NCBI GenBank assembly: GCA_963575745.1
Contig: CAUYUJ010016686.1
Span: 97,001 to 161,000, forward strand
From: Prorocentrum cordatum
Taxonomy: Eukaryota > Sar > Dinophyceae > Prorocentrales > Prorocentraceae
DNA: 64,000 nucleotides
Direction of reading: 5' to 3'
A program made the translations under genes and the position numbers. How positions within the stretch are numbered: position 1 is the first letter of the stretch; every line of letters starts with the position of its first letter. The notes beneath the pieces are model-generated. The model was not told the DNA's origin, made no database searches, and worked only from the letters and a program-made list of their open reading frames with translations. Of this stretch, positions 40,259 to 52,499 are shown in pieces.

Positions 40259-41297
40259 GCGCCATGCGCTGCGGCGCGCTTCGTCGTCATCTGGCGGCGC
40301 TGATGGCTGCGGCGGCGCATGCGGTGCGGGCGCCCGACCAGCCCCCCCCCCCCTCTCCCCTCCCCCCTCGCCAACCGCTGGCGGGATGCACGCGCCAGGC
40401 GCGCGGCCCGAGGTGCTCGGGCGACGTAGGTGGACAGTGCGCTCATGACGACGCCCCTGCGATTCTCTCCGCCGCGACGCACCTTGCTCGCTCGTATCTT
40501 CGATTGAGGAACGCCGCCCCCCCTTCGAAACTTTGGCGGGCGGGCCCGGCGCCCCAGCCGCAGCGCAACGCTCGCGCAGCCGCGATGCGCTGCCCTGTGC
40601 CACCGAACGCTCCACTGTCGCATTCTCGGGTGGACGCCACCTGTCGGCACGCGGGCGACCTAACCCCCCCGCCCCCCCCCCTCGAAGACATGGGCAAATG
40701 CGCCAGAAACGCATTCGGACACGGCGCCGCTCGTTGCCGGTGGCCGAGTGCCGCTTAACGCTGAACGCCACCAGCGGCCCCGACGGACAGAGCCTCTTCC
40801 CTCTTTTTCCCCCGCCACGAGTAGGATACCGCCGCAAGTACCAGGCGGCGCGGCCGCGGAATGCTTGGGCACACGGGGCGCCCCGTTCTGCGGGCGCGCG
40901 CGCGATGCCCCAACATGGGCCAGGGCGTGCGCGAAGAGGCCAAGGGCTGCCCTCCCAGAGGGTGGCCCAACACTGGAGATCGCACGCGCACGGTCAGGAT
41001 GGCAGAGGCGCGCGCTCGAGGGCACCCGTGGGATCGCAAAACGTGGGCGAGTGGAACTCAGATACCTGCACCTCATACTGCATGCGCCCACAGATCATCC
41101 CACGTTGGCACGGCGCGCTATCTCGTGACCTATGACTCCCCATCCTTTGCCCCCGACTCTGCCTTGCTCTGCCGTGCTCAATTCTCCTCCTGCCCGCCCA
41201 TATTAGACGGGCGGGGGACGGGTTGGGGAGGGGGCGGAGGGGGGGGGGCGGGAGAGGGGGAGGGGAAGAGGAAAGGCGCGGGGCTGGAGTTTGACGC
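40259..41297. other. GC-rich spacer between the two large duplications
   Basis: No gene or repeat array recognised. C runs occur at 40345 and 40665 and a G-rich run at 41212-41270. Confidence 0.5.
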
Positions 41298-41534
41298 ACA
41301 GGCAGAGTCCATTGCCCAGGACACGCGACAGGACACAATACTCTTCCGGCGGCAGCATGACCTCCCAGAACCACAGGACACAAGGGTACCCTCTCGGGGC
41401 CGCGACCGCGGTCACCCGCAGAGGGGGGCCAACGTCGGACAGGACACCAGGGGTGTCCGACAGGCCGCGCCGCCCACCGCGCAGAAAAGTAAATCATGAT
41501 GCGCCGCGCGCGCCCACCTCCCTCTGGGGGCGGT

Positions 41535-41979
41535 CACGCGACCTGTCGCCGTGGCAGAAGACCAGAGAACATGGGCGCGGACGCGGACGGCGCAAACGAG
41601 AGGACGCGCAGACCACCCTCTCGCGGGAGAGCGACCTGTCGCCATGGCAGAAGACCAGAGAACATGGGCGCGGACGCGGACGGCGCAAACGAGAGGACGC
41701 GCAGACCACCCCCCCCGCGGGAGAGCGACCTGTCGTCATGGCAGAAGACCAGAGAACATGGGCGCGGACGCGGACGGCGCAAACGAGAGGACGCGCAGAC
41801 CACCCTTCCGCGGGAGAGCGACCTGTCTCCATGGCAGGAGACCAGAGAACATGGGCGCGGACGCGGACGGCGCAAACGAGAGGACGCGCAGACCACCCTT
41901 CCGCGGGAGAGCGACCTGTCGCCATGGCAGAAGACCAGAGAACATGGGCGCGGACGCGGACGGCGCAAACGAGAGGACG
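41535..41979. repeat. Five 93-bp repeats, copy 2 of the duplication
   Basis: Same unit as at 33956-34402 with a C-run length change near 41709. Confidence 0.95.
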
Positions 41980-44900
41980 CGAGTGGGGACTTCTGTATTG
42001 TTTCACGATAGAAAAGTCGACATTTCCATCGGCCTCTTTAAAGGCCCACAGAAATTTCAAATTCAGTTTTTGGAATTACATGGCGGCTTCTCTATTGTGG
42101 ACAATACAGAACTCCTCACGCGCGCGCACGCGCGCGCGCGCGTGGGGACTTTGTATTGTTCACAATAGACAAGTCGACACTTCCGTCGGCCTCCTTAAAG
42201 GGCCACAGAAATTTCAAATTCAGTTTTTGGAATTACATGGCAGCTTTTCTATTGTGGACAATACAGAACTCACGCGCGCGCGCGTGGGGACTTCTGTATT
42301 ATTCACGATAGAAAAGTAGACATTTCCGTCGGCCTCTTGAAAGGCCCACAGAAATTTCAAATTCAGTTTTTGGAATTACATGGCGGCTTTTCTATTGTGG
42401 ACAATACAGAACTCCTCACGCGCGCGCGCGCGAACGGACGCGCGCGCGTCCGCGCGCGCGGGGACTTATGTATGGATCACAATAGAAAAAGTCGACATGT
42501 CCGTCGGCCTCCTTAAATTTCAAATTCAGTTTTTGGAATTACATGAAGGTTTTTTTGTATTTGGGACAATACAGAACTCCTCACGCGCGCGCGCGCGGAC
42601 GCGCGCGCGCGCGGGGACTTCTGTATTGTCCACAATAAAAAAAATCTGCATTTCCGTCGGCCTCCTTAGAGGGCCCACAGAAAGTTCAAACTCAGTTTTT
42701 GGAATTACATGGCGGCTTTTCCATTACGGACAATACAGAACTCCTCACGCGCGCGCGCGCTGACGCGCGCGCTGACGCGCGCGCGCGTGGGGACTTCTGT
42801 ATGGTTGACAATAGAGAAGTGGACGTTTTCGTCTGCCTCCTTAAGGGGCAACAGAAATTTCAAATTCGGTTTTTGGAATTAAATGGCGGGTTCTCTATTG
42901 CGCACAAAACAGAACTCCTCACGCGCGCGCGCGTCCGCGCGCGCGCGCGCGTGGGGACTTCTGTATTGTCCACAATAGACAAGTCGGCATTTCCATCGGC
43001 CCCTTAAAGGGCCACAGAAAATTCAAATCCAGTTTTTGGAATTACAAAGTGACCTTTCTATTGTGGACAGTACAGAACTCCTCACGCGCGCGCGCGCGGA
43101 CGCGCGCGCCCAGCGCCTCGTGGGACTTCTGTATTGTCCCGAATAGAAAAGTAGACATTTCCGTCGGCCTCTTTAAAGGGCCACAGAAATTTCAAATTCA
43201 GTTTTTGGAATTACAAAGTGACTTTTCTATTCTGGACAATACAGAACTCCTCACGCGCGCGCGCGCGCTGACGCGCGCGCTGACGCGCACGCGCGCGCGT
43301 GGGGACGTCTGTATTGTTCACAATAGAAGAGTCGACCTTTCCGTCGGCCTCCTTAGAGGGCCACAGAAATTTCAAATTGAGTTTTTGGAATTAAGTGGTG
43401 GTTTTTCTATTGTGCACAATACAGCACTCCTCACGCGCGCGTGTGGTCAGTTCTGTATTGTCCACAATAGAAAAGTCAGCTTTTCCGTCGGCCGCCTTAA
43501 AGGGCCACAGAAATTTCAAATTCAGTTTTTGGAATTACAAAAAGGCTTTTCTAGTGTGGACAATACAGAACTCCTCACGCGCGCGCGCGACGCGCGCGCG
43601 TCCGCGCGCGCCCGCGCGCGCGGGGATTTCTGTATATCCACAATAGACAAGTCGACATTTCCGTCGGCAACCTTCAGGGCCACAGAAATTTCAAATTCAG
43701 TTTTTGGAATTACATGGCGACTTCTCTATTGTGGACAATACACAACTCCTCGCGCGCGGACTGGCGCGCGTCCGCGCACGCGCGCGCGTGGGGACTTCTG
43801 TATTGTCCACAATAGAAAAGTCGACATTTCCGTCGGCCTCCTTAACGGGCCACAGAAATTTCAAATTCAGTTGTTGGAATTACATGGCGGCTTTTCTGTT
43901 GTGGACAACACAGAACTCCTCACGCGCGCGCGCGCGTGCTGACTTCTGTATTGTTCACAACAGAAACAGAAAGAACAAAAAAAAAAAAAAAGAAAAGAAA
44001 CAAAGAAAAAAAAAAAAACAGAAAAGAAAAAAAAAAAAGAAAAAAAAAGCAAATGCGACATGTCCGTCAGCCTCCTTAACTGGCCACAGAAATTTCAAAA
44101 TCAGCTTTTGGAATTACATGGCGGCTTCCCTATTGTGGACAATACAGAACTCCTCACGCGCGCGCGCGCGGACGCGCGCGCGTCCGCGTGGGGACTTCGG
44201 TACTGTTCACAATAGAAAAGTCGATATTCCCGTCGGCCTGCTTAAAGCGCCACAGAAATTTCAAATTCAGTTTTTGGAATTACATGGCGGCTTTTCTATT
44301 GTGGACAATACAGAACTCCTCACGCGCGCGCGCGCGGACGCGCACGCGTCGGGACTTCTGTATTGTTCACAATAGAAAAGTCGACATTTCCGTCGGCCTC
44401 CTCAGAAGGCCACGGAAATTCCAAATTCAGTTTTTGGAATTACAAAGCGGCTTCTCTACTGTGCAGAAGACAGAACTCCTCACGCGCGCCCGCGCGCGTG
44501 GGGACTTCTGTATTGTCCACAAAAGAAAATTCGACATTTCCGTCGGCCGCCTTAAAGGGACGCAAAAAAATCAAATTCAGTTTTTGGAATTACATGGCGG
44601 CTTTTCTATTGTGGACAATACAGAACTCCTCACGCGCGCACGCGCGCGTGGGGACTTCTGTATTGTCCACAATAGAAAAGTCGACATTTCCGTCGGCCGC
44701 CTTAAAGGGACACAAAAAAATCAAATTCAGTTTTTGGAATTACATGGCGGTTTTTCTATTGTGGACAATACAGAACTCCTCACGCGCGCACGCGCGCGCG
44801 TGGGACTTCTGTATTGTCCACAATAGAAAAGTCTACATTTCCGTCGGCCTCCTTAAAGGGCCACAGAAATTTCAAATCCAGCTTTTGGACTTAGATGGCG

Positions 44901-45175
44901 GCCTTTGTATTGTGGACAATACAGAACTCCTCACGCGCGCGCGCGTGGACACTTCTGTATTGTCCACAATGGAAAGTCGGTGCGTCCGTCGGCCTTCTTA
45001 AAGGGCCACAGAAATTTCAAATTCAGTTTTTGGAATTACATGCTAGCTTTTCTGTTGTGGACCATACAGAACTAACTCCTCACGCGCGCGCCAGCGCGCG
45101 TCCGCGCGCGCGCTCTAGCTTGCAAGCCAACACGGCGTCTTCTCTATTCGGAACAATACAGAGCGCTCTATGAGA
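41980..45175. repeat. Array of about 20 palindromic MITE-like units, copy 2
   Basis: Same unit and CG-run linkers as 34403-38330. One unit carries an A-rich insertion of about 90 bp (43965-44055). The last unit is the diverged TTCTCTATTCGGAACAATAC form also seen at the end of copy 1. Confidence 0.95.
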
Positions 45176-45754
45176 CTTAGGCTGAGCGCCCGCGTGACTC
45201 CGCCAAAAGCGCGCCTCCACTGCTGTTCCCAGGAGCCCGCCGAAGAGAAGCCAATGCGCAGGGCGGCAGGGTATCCTTTGCGCGCCCCGCGACCTGCCCG
45301 AACGCGAGGATGAATGAATTTGCAGGGCTGGGCAAGTACAGGACACAGGAGTACCCTGCTGCGCGGGGGCGACCTCGAGTGAACGCGTCGTTGGTTCACT
45401 GGCGGTGCGGCCGCACTCAGAGGACATCGCAGAGTATACCCTTCGCCGCGGCGCCGGCGGCGCGGCGCTGAAACCGCAATCTAACATCGAAGCGAACCGA
45501 ACCCCCAAATCTGAGAGGACACAAGGGTACCCTTGACCAGGGCCGCGACCTCCCCGAGGCGCGACGCGCCCAGAACGCCGCGGGCCAAGCCGCCGACGCC
45601 CGCGGAAAGCACAGGACACAAGGGCACCCTTGCCCGGGGAATGCAGGAGGACACGAAGCGCGATGCACAGGACACGAGAGTACCCTTGATTTGGCAGGCC
45701 CGACCTACTAATGGACTCCGACTGCATCTTGGGCATGAGCTCAATCGTGTGCAA

Positions 45755-46765
45755 TGGCGAGGACCGCGATTGTGGACACGCAAATGCGCGTGTCACTGGG
45801 GCGTTCGGTGGGGCTCCCTATGGGGCCACGAACCGTGCGATAGATGCGCCGTGATGTGTGTAGTGCGTGGTGTGTGTGTGTGTCTGTGGTGCCGGTCGTG
45901 TGTGTGTGTGTGTCGTGTTTGTGTGGTGGTGGTTGACGGTTGGTAGTGGCGGTGGTGGTGTGTGTGTGTGGGGGGGGGCGTGCGTGGGGGTGGCGGTGGT
46001 CGTGGTGGGTTGGTGGTGGCGGGGGTGGAGCTGGGCGGGGGTCTCTGGGTGGGCGGGCGGGCCATGGGCGGCGCAAGCGCCATGGGCGGCGCAACCGCAC
46101 GTGCACGTGCCGTCATAGGCGGCCAAACGCAGTACACGTCGCTTGGAGCTCCATATGGGCCCGCGAATGGCGCGGGCAAAGGTCGCCATTAGGACTTTAT
46201 GTGGAGCTCCTCATGTGGCCACGGGCCGCGTGATGGGGCGTACCGCAATGGGCGGCACGGACGCTTGTACGACGCCGCCTCAAGTGAAAACCCCGATGCA
46301 GCCACGGACCGTGCGAGGGGTGCGCCGCAATGGGTTGCGCGCGCGTGCGAACTTCGCCACTGGGGCCCTGGGTGGAACTCTTTCTGAGGCGACGGGCCGC
46401 GTGATGGAGAGCGTCGCAATGGTTGGGCAGCTTTTCGTTGAGATCCTTCTGGGGCCACGAACCGCGCGAGGGCGCGCCGCGATGGGTGGCCCAGGAGCGT
46501 GCGACCGTCGCCACGGGTGCTTTAAGTGGAGCACCATGTGGGGCCGCGAACCGCGTGATGGGGCGCGCCGTAATCGGTGGCGCGGACGCGTGTCCACGTC
46601 GCCACAGGGGGCTCAGATGGAGCCCCCTTATGGGGCCACGGTCCGTGCGAGGGTGCGGCATGATGCGCGGCGCGAACGCATGTAAGCGTCTCTACTGGGG
46701 CCTTGGGTGCAATTCCATAAGTGGCCATGAACCATGGGAAGGGCGCAGCGTTGTGGCGCGGATGC
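45755..46765. repeat. Second 92-bp GC-rich array with an embedded GT/GGT microsatellite
   Basis: One unit at 45758-45850 ends in GCGCCGTGATG and passes into a GT/GGT microsatellite (45850-46045); array units then continue 46050-46760. Same family and same interruption register as 31140-32425. It abuts duplication copy 2. Confidence 0.85.
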
Positions 46766-47880
46766 GGCGCACGGGACTTGTGCGTAGGCGTCGCGCGTGC
46801 GCGTGGCACACCGACGTGGCGCATGGACATTCGCGCGCGGATGCCACGCGCGGGCGCTGCCGTGCACGGGCGTTGCGCGCGGACGCGGGGGGGGGGGGAA
46901 GGGCGCGAACAGAGCGGGGTCGCGATGGAGTGGGGTCGGGTGGGATGAGGGGTGGCGGTAGGGGCGGGAGGGGGAGCGGCGGGGGGGCTAAAATTGCGCG
47001 ATGCAGGCGCGCCGTAAAGTTCGCGTAGGATGAATACATTAAAGCATATGGCGATCCACATCAATATAGCAACGACGCCTTAACAGTCGCGGCAAACGAA
47101 GAAGAGCAGCGCTGGCTGTGCATTGGACAAGGTAAGGAGGTATATTGCACTGGTACACAAGAGTTGTGATTAGTTGCAGGAGCCCGCGTGGAGCAAAGCC
47201 TGATGGGGGGAGCGGACATTGGATAGATTGGGCAGGAAATGTGCACGTGGTCTGCGCATGCGGATTGGGCGTTGAGTTGCGCTGTGCTACCGCGGTGTCA
47301 TTTGCGTCGTGGACGCCGCCATGGCGGCCGCGTGTGTTACGAAATCTACGCGTCGAACCCTGGGGAGACGCCCGTGTCGAACTCGGTCTTGCCGCCCTTT
47401 GCACCACCGTTACATGTGGATAGCGTCTGGCTGCGTTTGAATATGCCAGGGTGAGGCGGGATGAGCTGCGGGGTAGGTTTGCGGACCACGCTAATGCTAC
47501 GAATCGTACGGCGCAGGATAGTTGCAGAGATGCGGTTGACCTTGATCACAGCATGTGTAGGAGTTGGGGTTGGAGAGGGGGCGGTAGGGCACGTTAGTAC
47601 AGAGTAGATCTTCAACGCTCTAAATATGCATAAAACGCAGCCAGCGTAGTGTCTAAATATAATTGGGTGTAATAGAACCTAGTGCCTCCAGCGAAAATGG
47701 AGGGCAGGATCCCGTTGAGTACGACATGGGCCGGGGTAGCGTGGCGTGGAAAGCATGCACACACAATTTGTTATAAGATCTCTTCTGGTGAGCTGCTCGT
47801 TGGCGGAAGGGGGGGGGCAGGGATCAGGAAAATCGACAAAGGTTACTTACTGAAAAGTTGTTAACCGCACGCCGCCGACT
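46766..47880. other. No supported gene
   Basis: A GC-rich patch (46766-47000, with a G10 run at 46890) followed by more balanced sequence. No ORF with a recognisable family. Confidence 0.5.
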
Positions 47881-47924
47881 AGCGTGGAAAAGTGTCACGG
47901 GAGAAAAGGTATGACAATGCAAAA

Positions 47925-48165
47925 CAAAAGAGAAAAAGAAAGAAAAAAAAACAAAACAGACAGAGACCAAACAAAAAACAAAAAAAAAGACAGAAAAAAA
48001 AAAAAAAAAAATGACAGAAAAAAACAAAGTGAAAAACAAAGAACAGAAGCAACAAAGAACAAAAAAGACAAACAGACAAAAAAATAAAAAGAACAAGCAA
48101 AAGGACAAAAATAACAACAAAAACAAAAAACAAAAACAGAAAAAAAAAAAAAAAGGCAAACACGA
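47925..48165. repeat. A-rich low-complexity tract
   Basis: AAAAAC, AAAACAGACAG and AAAGAACA words on the plus strand. Long pyrimidine-encoded minus-strand frames here are artefacts. Confidence 0.95.
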
Positions 48166-48204
48166 CATCAAATGACGAACTGGATGTGACCGTCTGGGTG
48201 GCAC

Positions 48205-48610
48205 GTGCCACGGCGGAAACCCCATGGAGAAAACCAACTGTGCATTTTTGACTGGGCGCCAACATGAACCAAGGAAGCCTCAGAAAGGCAACTCGTGACA
48301 CGTGTCACCGAGGAAACCGCTAGAGGAAAGCCAGCGGTGCATTTTTGATTCTGGACGCCGCCATGATCCAAGCAAGGAAGCCTCAGAAAAGCAACGGGCG
48401 ATGCGTGTCACCGCGGAAACCGCTCGGAGAAAACCAAACGTAATCGTTTGATTCTCGGCGCCAACATGAGCCAGGGAATCCTCAGAAGAAAAGCAGGTGA
48501 CACGTGTCACCACGGAAACCGCTTGAGGAAAACCAATGGTACATTTTTGAATCTGGATGCCATCATGGGCCAAGGGCGCCTCAGAAGAGCAGCGGGTGAC
48601 AAGCTCCCGC
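48205..48610. repeat. About four tandem copies of a 100-bp unit
   Basis: Units start near 48205, 48297, 48402 and 48494 with CACGTGTCACCGCGGAAACC, followed by GAGAAAACCAA, GCATTTTTGATTCT, GCCAACATGA and CCTCAGAA words. The unit at 48496-48511 contains the perfect palindrome GGTGACACGTGTCACC. Confidence 0.85.
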
Positions 48611-48639
48611 GGGGGAGGAGGGGGGGAGGCAAAGAAGGG

Positions 48640-50120
48640 GGCGTGGGGAACATGAAGATATACCGTTGCCGGGTCAAAACTGACCCAAGATCGGGGAGAA
48701 GGCGACAACCCAAAAATCTGCAAGGATGCCCAAGGGGCCGTGCAACGCCATTACGCGGCAAGAAACGCGCGGGGATGCGCCCGCCCAAACGAGAACATGG
48801 GCAAGGATACGGAGGGATCCCCAAGGGTACCCTTGCCTCCCCCATCCCTGCGACGCCGCCGTGCAACGGGCTTCAACCCCAAACGGCAAGGATGAATGTG
48901 CCGCCAAGGGTACCCTTGGACGGCCGAGGCAGCAGCCAAGGATGCCGGGAAAGGATGATGGCTTGACGTCTTGTGGCTTGGGGCGCCTTAGCCGCGCTAG
49001 TGGGCCAAATTTCCTGGCGGCGCCACCTTTGATTGCACGGTGGGCGACCGCGTCCGTCGTGGTCGCGTTTCATGTTGTCTGTGGGCGGGCCCCGCCACTT
49101 GCAATTCAGAACCTGCGGCGCAGATTCCGTGACATTGCTGGTGGGTAGGATTCGTCCACCCTTGAGTCGCCTTTCACAGTTCTTGTCCTGCTCCACGACC
49201 CGCGCACCAGTGGTGGCGATGCATGCGGCCTGTAGCTGGGAGCGCGGCGAGGGCCGACAACGCAAAACAGAAGCCGACCCCGAACTGGCTACGCATGCTG
49301 GGCGTGTGTATCATTATCGCAGTGTCGTACGGGTCGAACATCGGAATGCCCCTGCACCCGTCCACTCAGCCTACCCCCCTATGACCCGCGCAATTACAAA
49401 AAATCAAGTAAACTTTGACTTGGCGTTTCAATTCTTGGGTAAATCAATTTCGTAGTGATGCAGCGGTATAAAGATTGAGAACCCTCCCCCTCGTTCTTCC
49501 GAACCTTCCGCCCTAACCTTCCGCCCCATTTCAGATATGATCTCCGTAGGGCTTCCTTGAATCCCACCAGCCCTCTGGGCGTAGGTAGTCTAGAGAGCTT
49601 TCTGTTCCGACCCCCTTCTTCCCCTTCGAAGAAGGGGTTTCATTATTCCCCATAAATATACATGCCCTCCCCCAAGCGACTGGCGGCCAACCAGGAACCA
49701 TGATCACCCCCCCCACCATCCCTGTCAAAAAAATAAGACAAACGCACTCTGCCTCCACATTTGGAGCATGCGCGGCCAACCCGATGCGGCCACCCCCACC
49801 ATCCCTTTCAAATAACCATACGAAATACATGTTGAGTCAAAATAATGATTCATGTTCGTGAGGCCCGTGAGCACTTTGAACGTTTTGGACAGGGACAGCA
49901 GGATGTCAGCAGACTACCTGCTCCATCCCTAACAAAAAACTATACAAAATGAGCCTCGCGGCTATATCTGGATAGTAGGCGGCCACACCGCGATCACTAT
50001 CAAGTGGTTTTTGACAGGGACGGCGGGGGTGGCGTATGGCCTGCTGTGCGCAGGCCCACGAGACACAATGATGGGCATTGGCTTTAAACAAGGATGGTGG
50101 GAGCCGACATGTTTCCCGAT
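48640..50120. other. Mixed spacer with two AAGGGTACCCTT palindromes
   Basis: AAGGGTACCCTT occurs at 48823-48834 and 48906-48917. Between 49500 and 49850 the sequence has CCCCACCATCCCT words twice. A minus-strand frame at 49265-48873 (130 codons) is open but unrecognised. Confidence 0.5.
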
Positions 50121-50124
50121 GTGT

Positions 50125-50335
50125 GCTGTCACGTGCGCAGGCGCACCTGACACACTCTGCAAGTGCCCCGAACGCGGCGCACCTGGCGCGGCTGGAGTAT
50201 GCGGCACACCTGGCGCAAGCGGAGCACGTGGCGCATCTGGCGCACCAGGCGTGCCTGGCACGATCGGGCCCCATGGGTGCCTGGCGCGCGTGGCGCGCCT
50301 GGCACGCGTGGCGCACCTCGCCCCAGCGTCGCGCA
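50125..50335. repeat. 9-bp GGCGCACCT-type minisatellite, collagen-like if translated
   Basis: Nine-base units GCGCACCTG/GCGCGCCTG are repeated irregularly. In one plus-strand frame they read Gly-x-y triplets (GAPGAAGVCGTPGASGARG), so a collagen-like peptide would result, but no gene context supports expression. Confidence 0.75.
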
Positions 50336-50524
50336 TATGGAGTCAGTGTTGGTTCCCAGTAGCTGCCCATCCAAAGACGACCACTGAACATGCTAACGCT
50401 CGGGTGTTACTCATGTGTTGGGAGGGCGGGTGGGGGTGAGCTAGGCGACTTGCTATCTACGGGGTGCCTTGACCCCTCCCCCTACCCTCTACCCTGGACG
50501 TGGACGGGGGGGTCCGCGACGCGT

Positions 50525-51055
50525 TGGAGCGTCCAAGATGGCCGAAGGCGGCTCCAAGAGCGCCTCCGAGAGCCCAAGATGACCTTCAAGATGGCTCAAG
50601 ATAGCCCAAGATGCCGCAAGATGGCTCCCCGGATGCTCCAAGAGGCCCCAAGAACGCCCCAAGACGGCCCCAGGTGGCCACGGAGCCTGAGGCCACCATT
50701 CCTCCAAAACTTAAGAAAAAACAATGTTCTTTGCTTTCTCGCCTTTTCGCTTCCGATGGCCTTCCGAGGCCTCAAGACAGCTCCAAGACCCCCCATAAGG
50801 GCCCCAAGAGAGGCCCAAGAGAGCCCCAAGACACCCCCAAGAGCGCTCCAAACACCCCAAAAGAAACAAAAAAAACATGTGTTGGGATCTCGAGGCTGGG
50901 TCGTAATTAGAGCTCCCCATCATTTTTGATCGATCTCCTCCAAGATGGCCGCAAGAGCGCTCCCAAGGCTCCCAAGAGAGCCTCAAGAGGGCCCCAAGAG
51001 GCGCCCGAGAAGGCCCCAAGAGGCGCCCAAGAGGCCGCCAAGAGCGCTCCTAGAG
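50525..51055. repeat. CCAAGA-type satellite, third locus
   Basis: Same GCCCCAAGA/CCAAGACGGC words as at 15054-16010, again with AT-richer islands (50695-50745 and 50860-50940). The first island contains TTCTCGCCTTTTCGCTTCCG followed by ATGGCCTTCCGAGGC, related to the TTCGCCTC...GGGCTTTCCGACG islands at 15290 and 15660. Confidence 0.8.
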
Positions 51056-51710
51056 GGATCCTTCCTCTATGTGCTGCCCACTTCCCACTTCCCTGATCGC
51101 GGCAACTCCTCTGGGCATCGTCTCTATGTAAGGTTTCCCGCACTTTCCGCGGAGGTCGGAAGGTATGGAAGGTGGAGGTGGAGGGAAAGCGGCGAGAACC
51201 AACGAAACCGCCCGAGCGTCAGGACCGACGAGAACGCCCGAGGTTGGAGAACCCGACGAAGGCCGACGGAAGCGCCCAGAAACCTCGAACCGTGATGGCC
51301 AGGACCCGCTGGCGTCGTGGTGGCAGCGGCGCGGGCCGTCCCTGGGGGAAGCGGAGAGCGCGAGGGGCAGCGCCGGAGGAGTCGCCGGGGACCAGCGCCG
51401 ATCCGAGAACTCCGTCTAGAGCTCCGAGAATCTGCGCGTGTGGAATGTGTTGCTTTTCGGGTCGGGTTTTCGGACCACGTGTTCTCGGAGCTCCGCGCAG
51501 GCTTCTGGAATCCGTGCGGAACTCCGAGGAATTATGTGTGAAATGTCTTGCTCTTCGAGTCTGGTTTTCGGGCCATACCTCGGGTTTCTGGCGGCCGCTC
51601 AGGACGATCCTGGCAAGCGCCCGCAACGCTCCGGGCGAGGCACAGCTGCTGGAACGCATCCCGAATCCCGAGATTGGGAGACCGACGAGGACCGACGACA
51701 AGGCCCGAAC
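51056..51710. other. Spacer with a dispersed CCAGCGCCGATCC repeat
   Basis: 51388-51425 (CCAGCGCCGATCCGAGAA, then CTCCGTCTAGAGCTCC) matches 29168-29205. Words GAGCTCCG and TCTGGTTTTCGG recur between 51420 and 51570. No gene supported. Confidence 0.5.
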
Positions 51711-51713
51711 CTT

Positions 51714-51886
51714 TAGGGGCGAAGAACGGTATACAAACTGTTCCGCCGACGGGGACGCCTGCCCCCCGGCCGGCTGCAAAGTTTCTACCCGTACGGTGCC
51801 ACCTAGGGGTATGAACGTTGCAGCCGCCCAGGGGGCAGGCGTCCCCGAGGGCGGAACAGTTTGCTCCTTACCGTTCTTCGCCCCCA
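51714..51886. repeat. Foldback element 1 (about 173 bp)
   Basis: The left arm, starting AGGGGCGAAGAACGGTA, pairs with the right arm ending TACCGTTCTTCGCCCCC along nearly the whole length, through AAACTGTTCCGCC, CGGGGACGCCTGCCCCC and GGCTGCAA. Small bulges occur near 51732 and 51867. The turn is at about 51799. Confidence 0.85.
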
Positions 51887-51892
51887 AAAGAT

Positions 51893-52078
51893 GACGAACG
51901 AACAAGACACACCCATACTCATAGGGGGGTCGTTGGGAGGCGGACTGGCTCTTGGTATGGGTGCGGGTTGTCGGGCCCTGGGGAACGCTCCCGCTCGAGC
52001 GGGGACCCATATCCGACGATGCGCACCCATAGCCCTCTCCGACCCCCCATGGGCATGGGTGTGTGTTGTTGGCTCGTC
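51893..52078. repeat. Foldback element 2 (about 186 bp), six bases from element 1
   Basis: GACGAACGAACAAGACACAC and CCATACTCATAGGGGGGTCG (51893-51932) pair with the region ending GTGTGTGTTGTTGGCTCGTC (52040-52078). Inner arms GTATGGGTGCGGGTTGTCGG and CCGACGATGCGCACCCATAG also pair. The centre is the perfect palindrome CCCGCTCGAGCGGG (51990-52003). The left half is about 20 bp longer. Confidence 0.8.
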
Positions 52079-52244
52079 AGTAGAACCCCTCGCACCCCGA
52101 ACGTCGGGACCCGCTTCCGTCGGGAGCGGCCAAGAGGGGGGTGTCCAAGAGGGGGGGGTGCAAATCATGACCGGCGGCACGTGCGCGGCCAAGCGGGGGG
52201 GCCAGGGACGTAATGAAATAAGAAGAGGCGCCATGAAATCTGGG

Positions 52245-52269
52245 GAAATATCATGACCCCCGCCATGAT
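52245..52269. repeat. Short palindrome ATATCATG...CATGATAT
   Basis: Eight-base perfect arms around an 8-9-base C-rich centre, within a G/C-run-rich segment (52135-52300) that has further loose inverted symmetry. Confidence 0.6.
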
Positions 52270-52499
52270 ATCCACCCCCCCCTGGTCATCACCCCCCTCT
52301 TTTCCGCCCCCGATTCCGCCGTGGAGGCGGCACGCGACGCCCCCCGCCGGGGCGGCTGCCTGGCGCCCGCGCGCCGCCGCCCGCCGCGGCGAGGGCGCGC
52401 GCCGCGCCGGGAAGCCGCGCGGCGGCGGGCCCGCCCCGCCCGCGGGCGCCGCCGCCGCCGCCGCCCCCGCCAGCGCCGCAAGCGCGGGAGGCGCCGCGC

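Larger units (their letters stand above)
41298..45725. repeat. Composite duplication, copy 2 (about 4.4 kb)
   Basis: Starts ACAGGCAGAGTCCATTGC and ends CTAATGGACTCCGACTGCA. Same order as 33705-38883: left flank, five 93-bp repeats (41535-41979), about 20 palindromic units (41980-45175), right flank (45176-45725). The left flank lacks about 13 bp of the CGGCCGACCCGCGCC stretch of copy 1. In this copy the two ends share a perfect inverted GAGTCCATT. Confidence 0.85.

Noticed and set aside
47824-48301. Phe/Leu-rich membrane-like protein on the minus strand
   Set aside because: Produced by an A-rich low-complexity tract.
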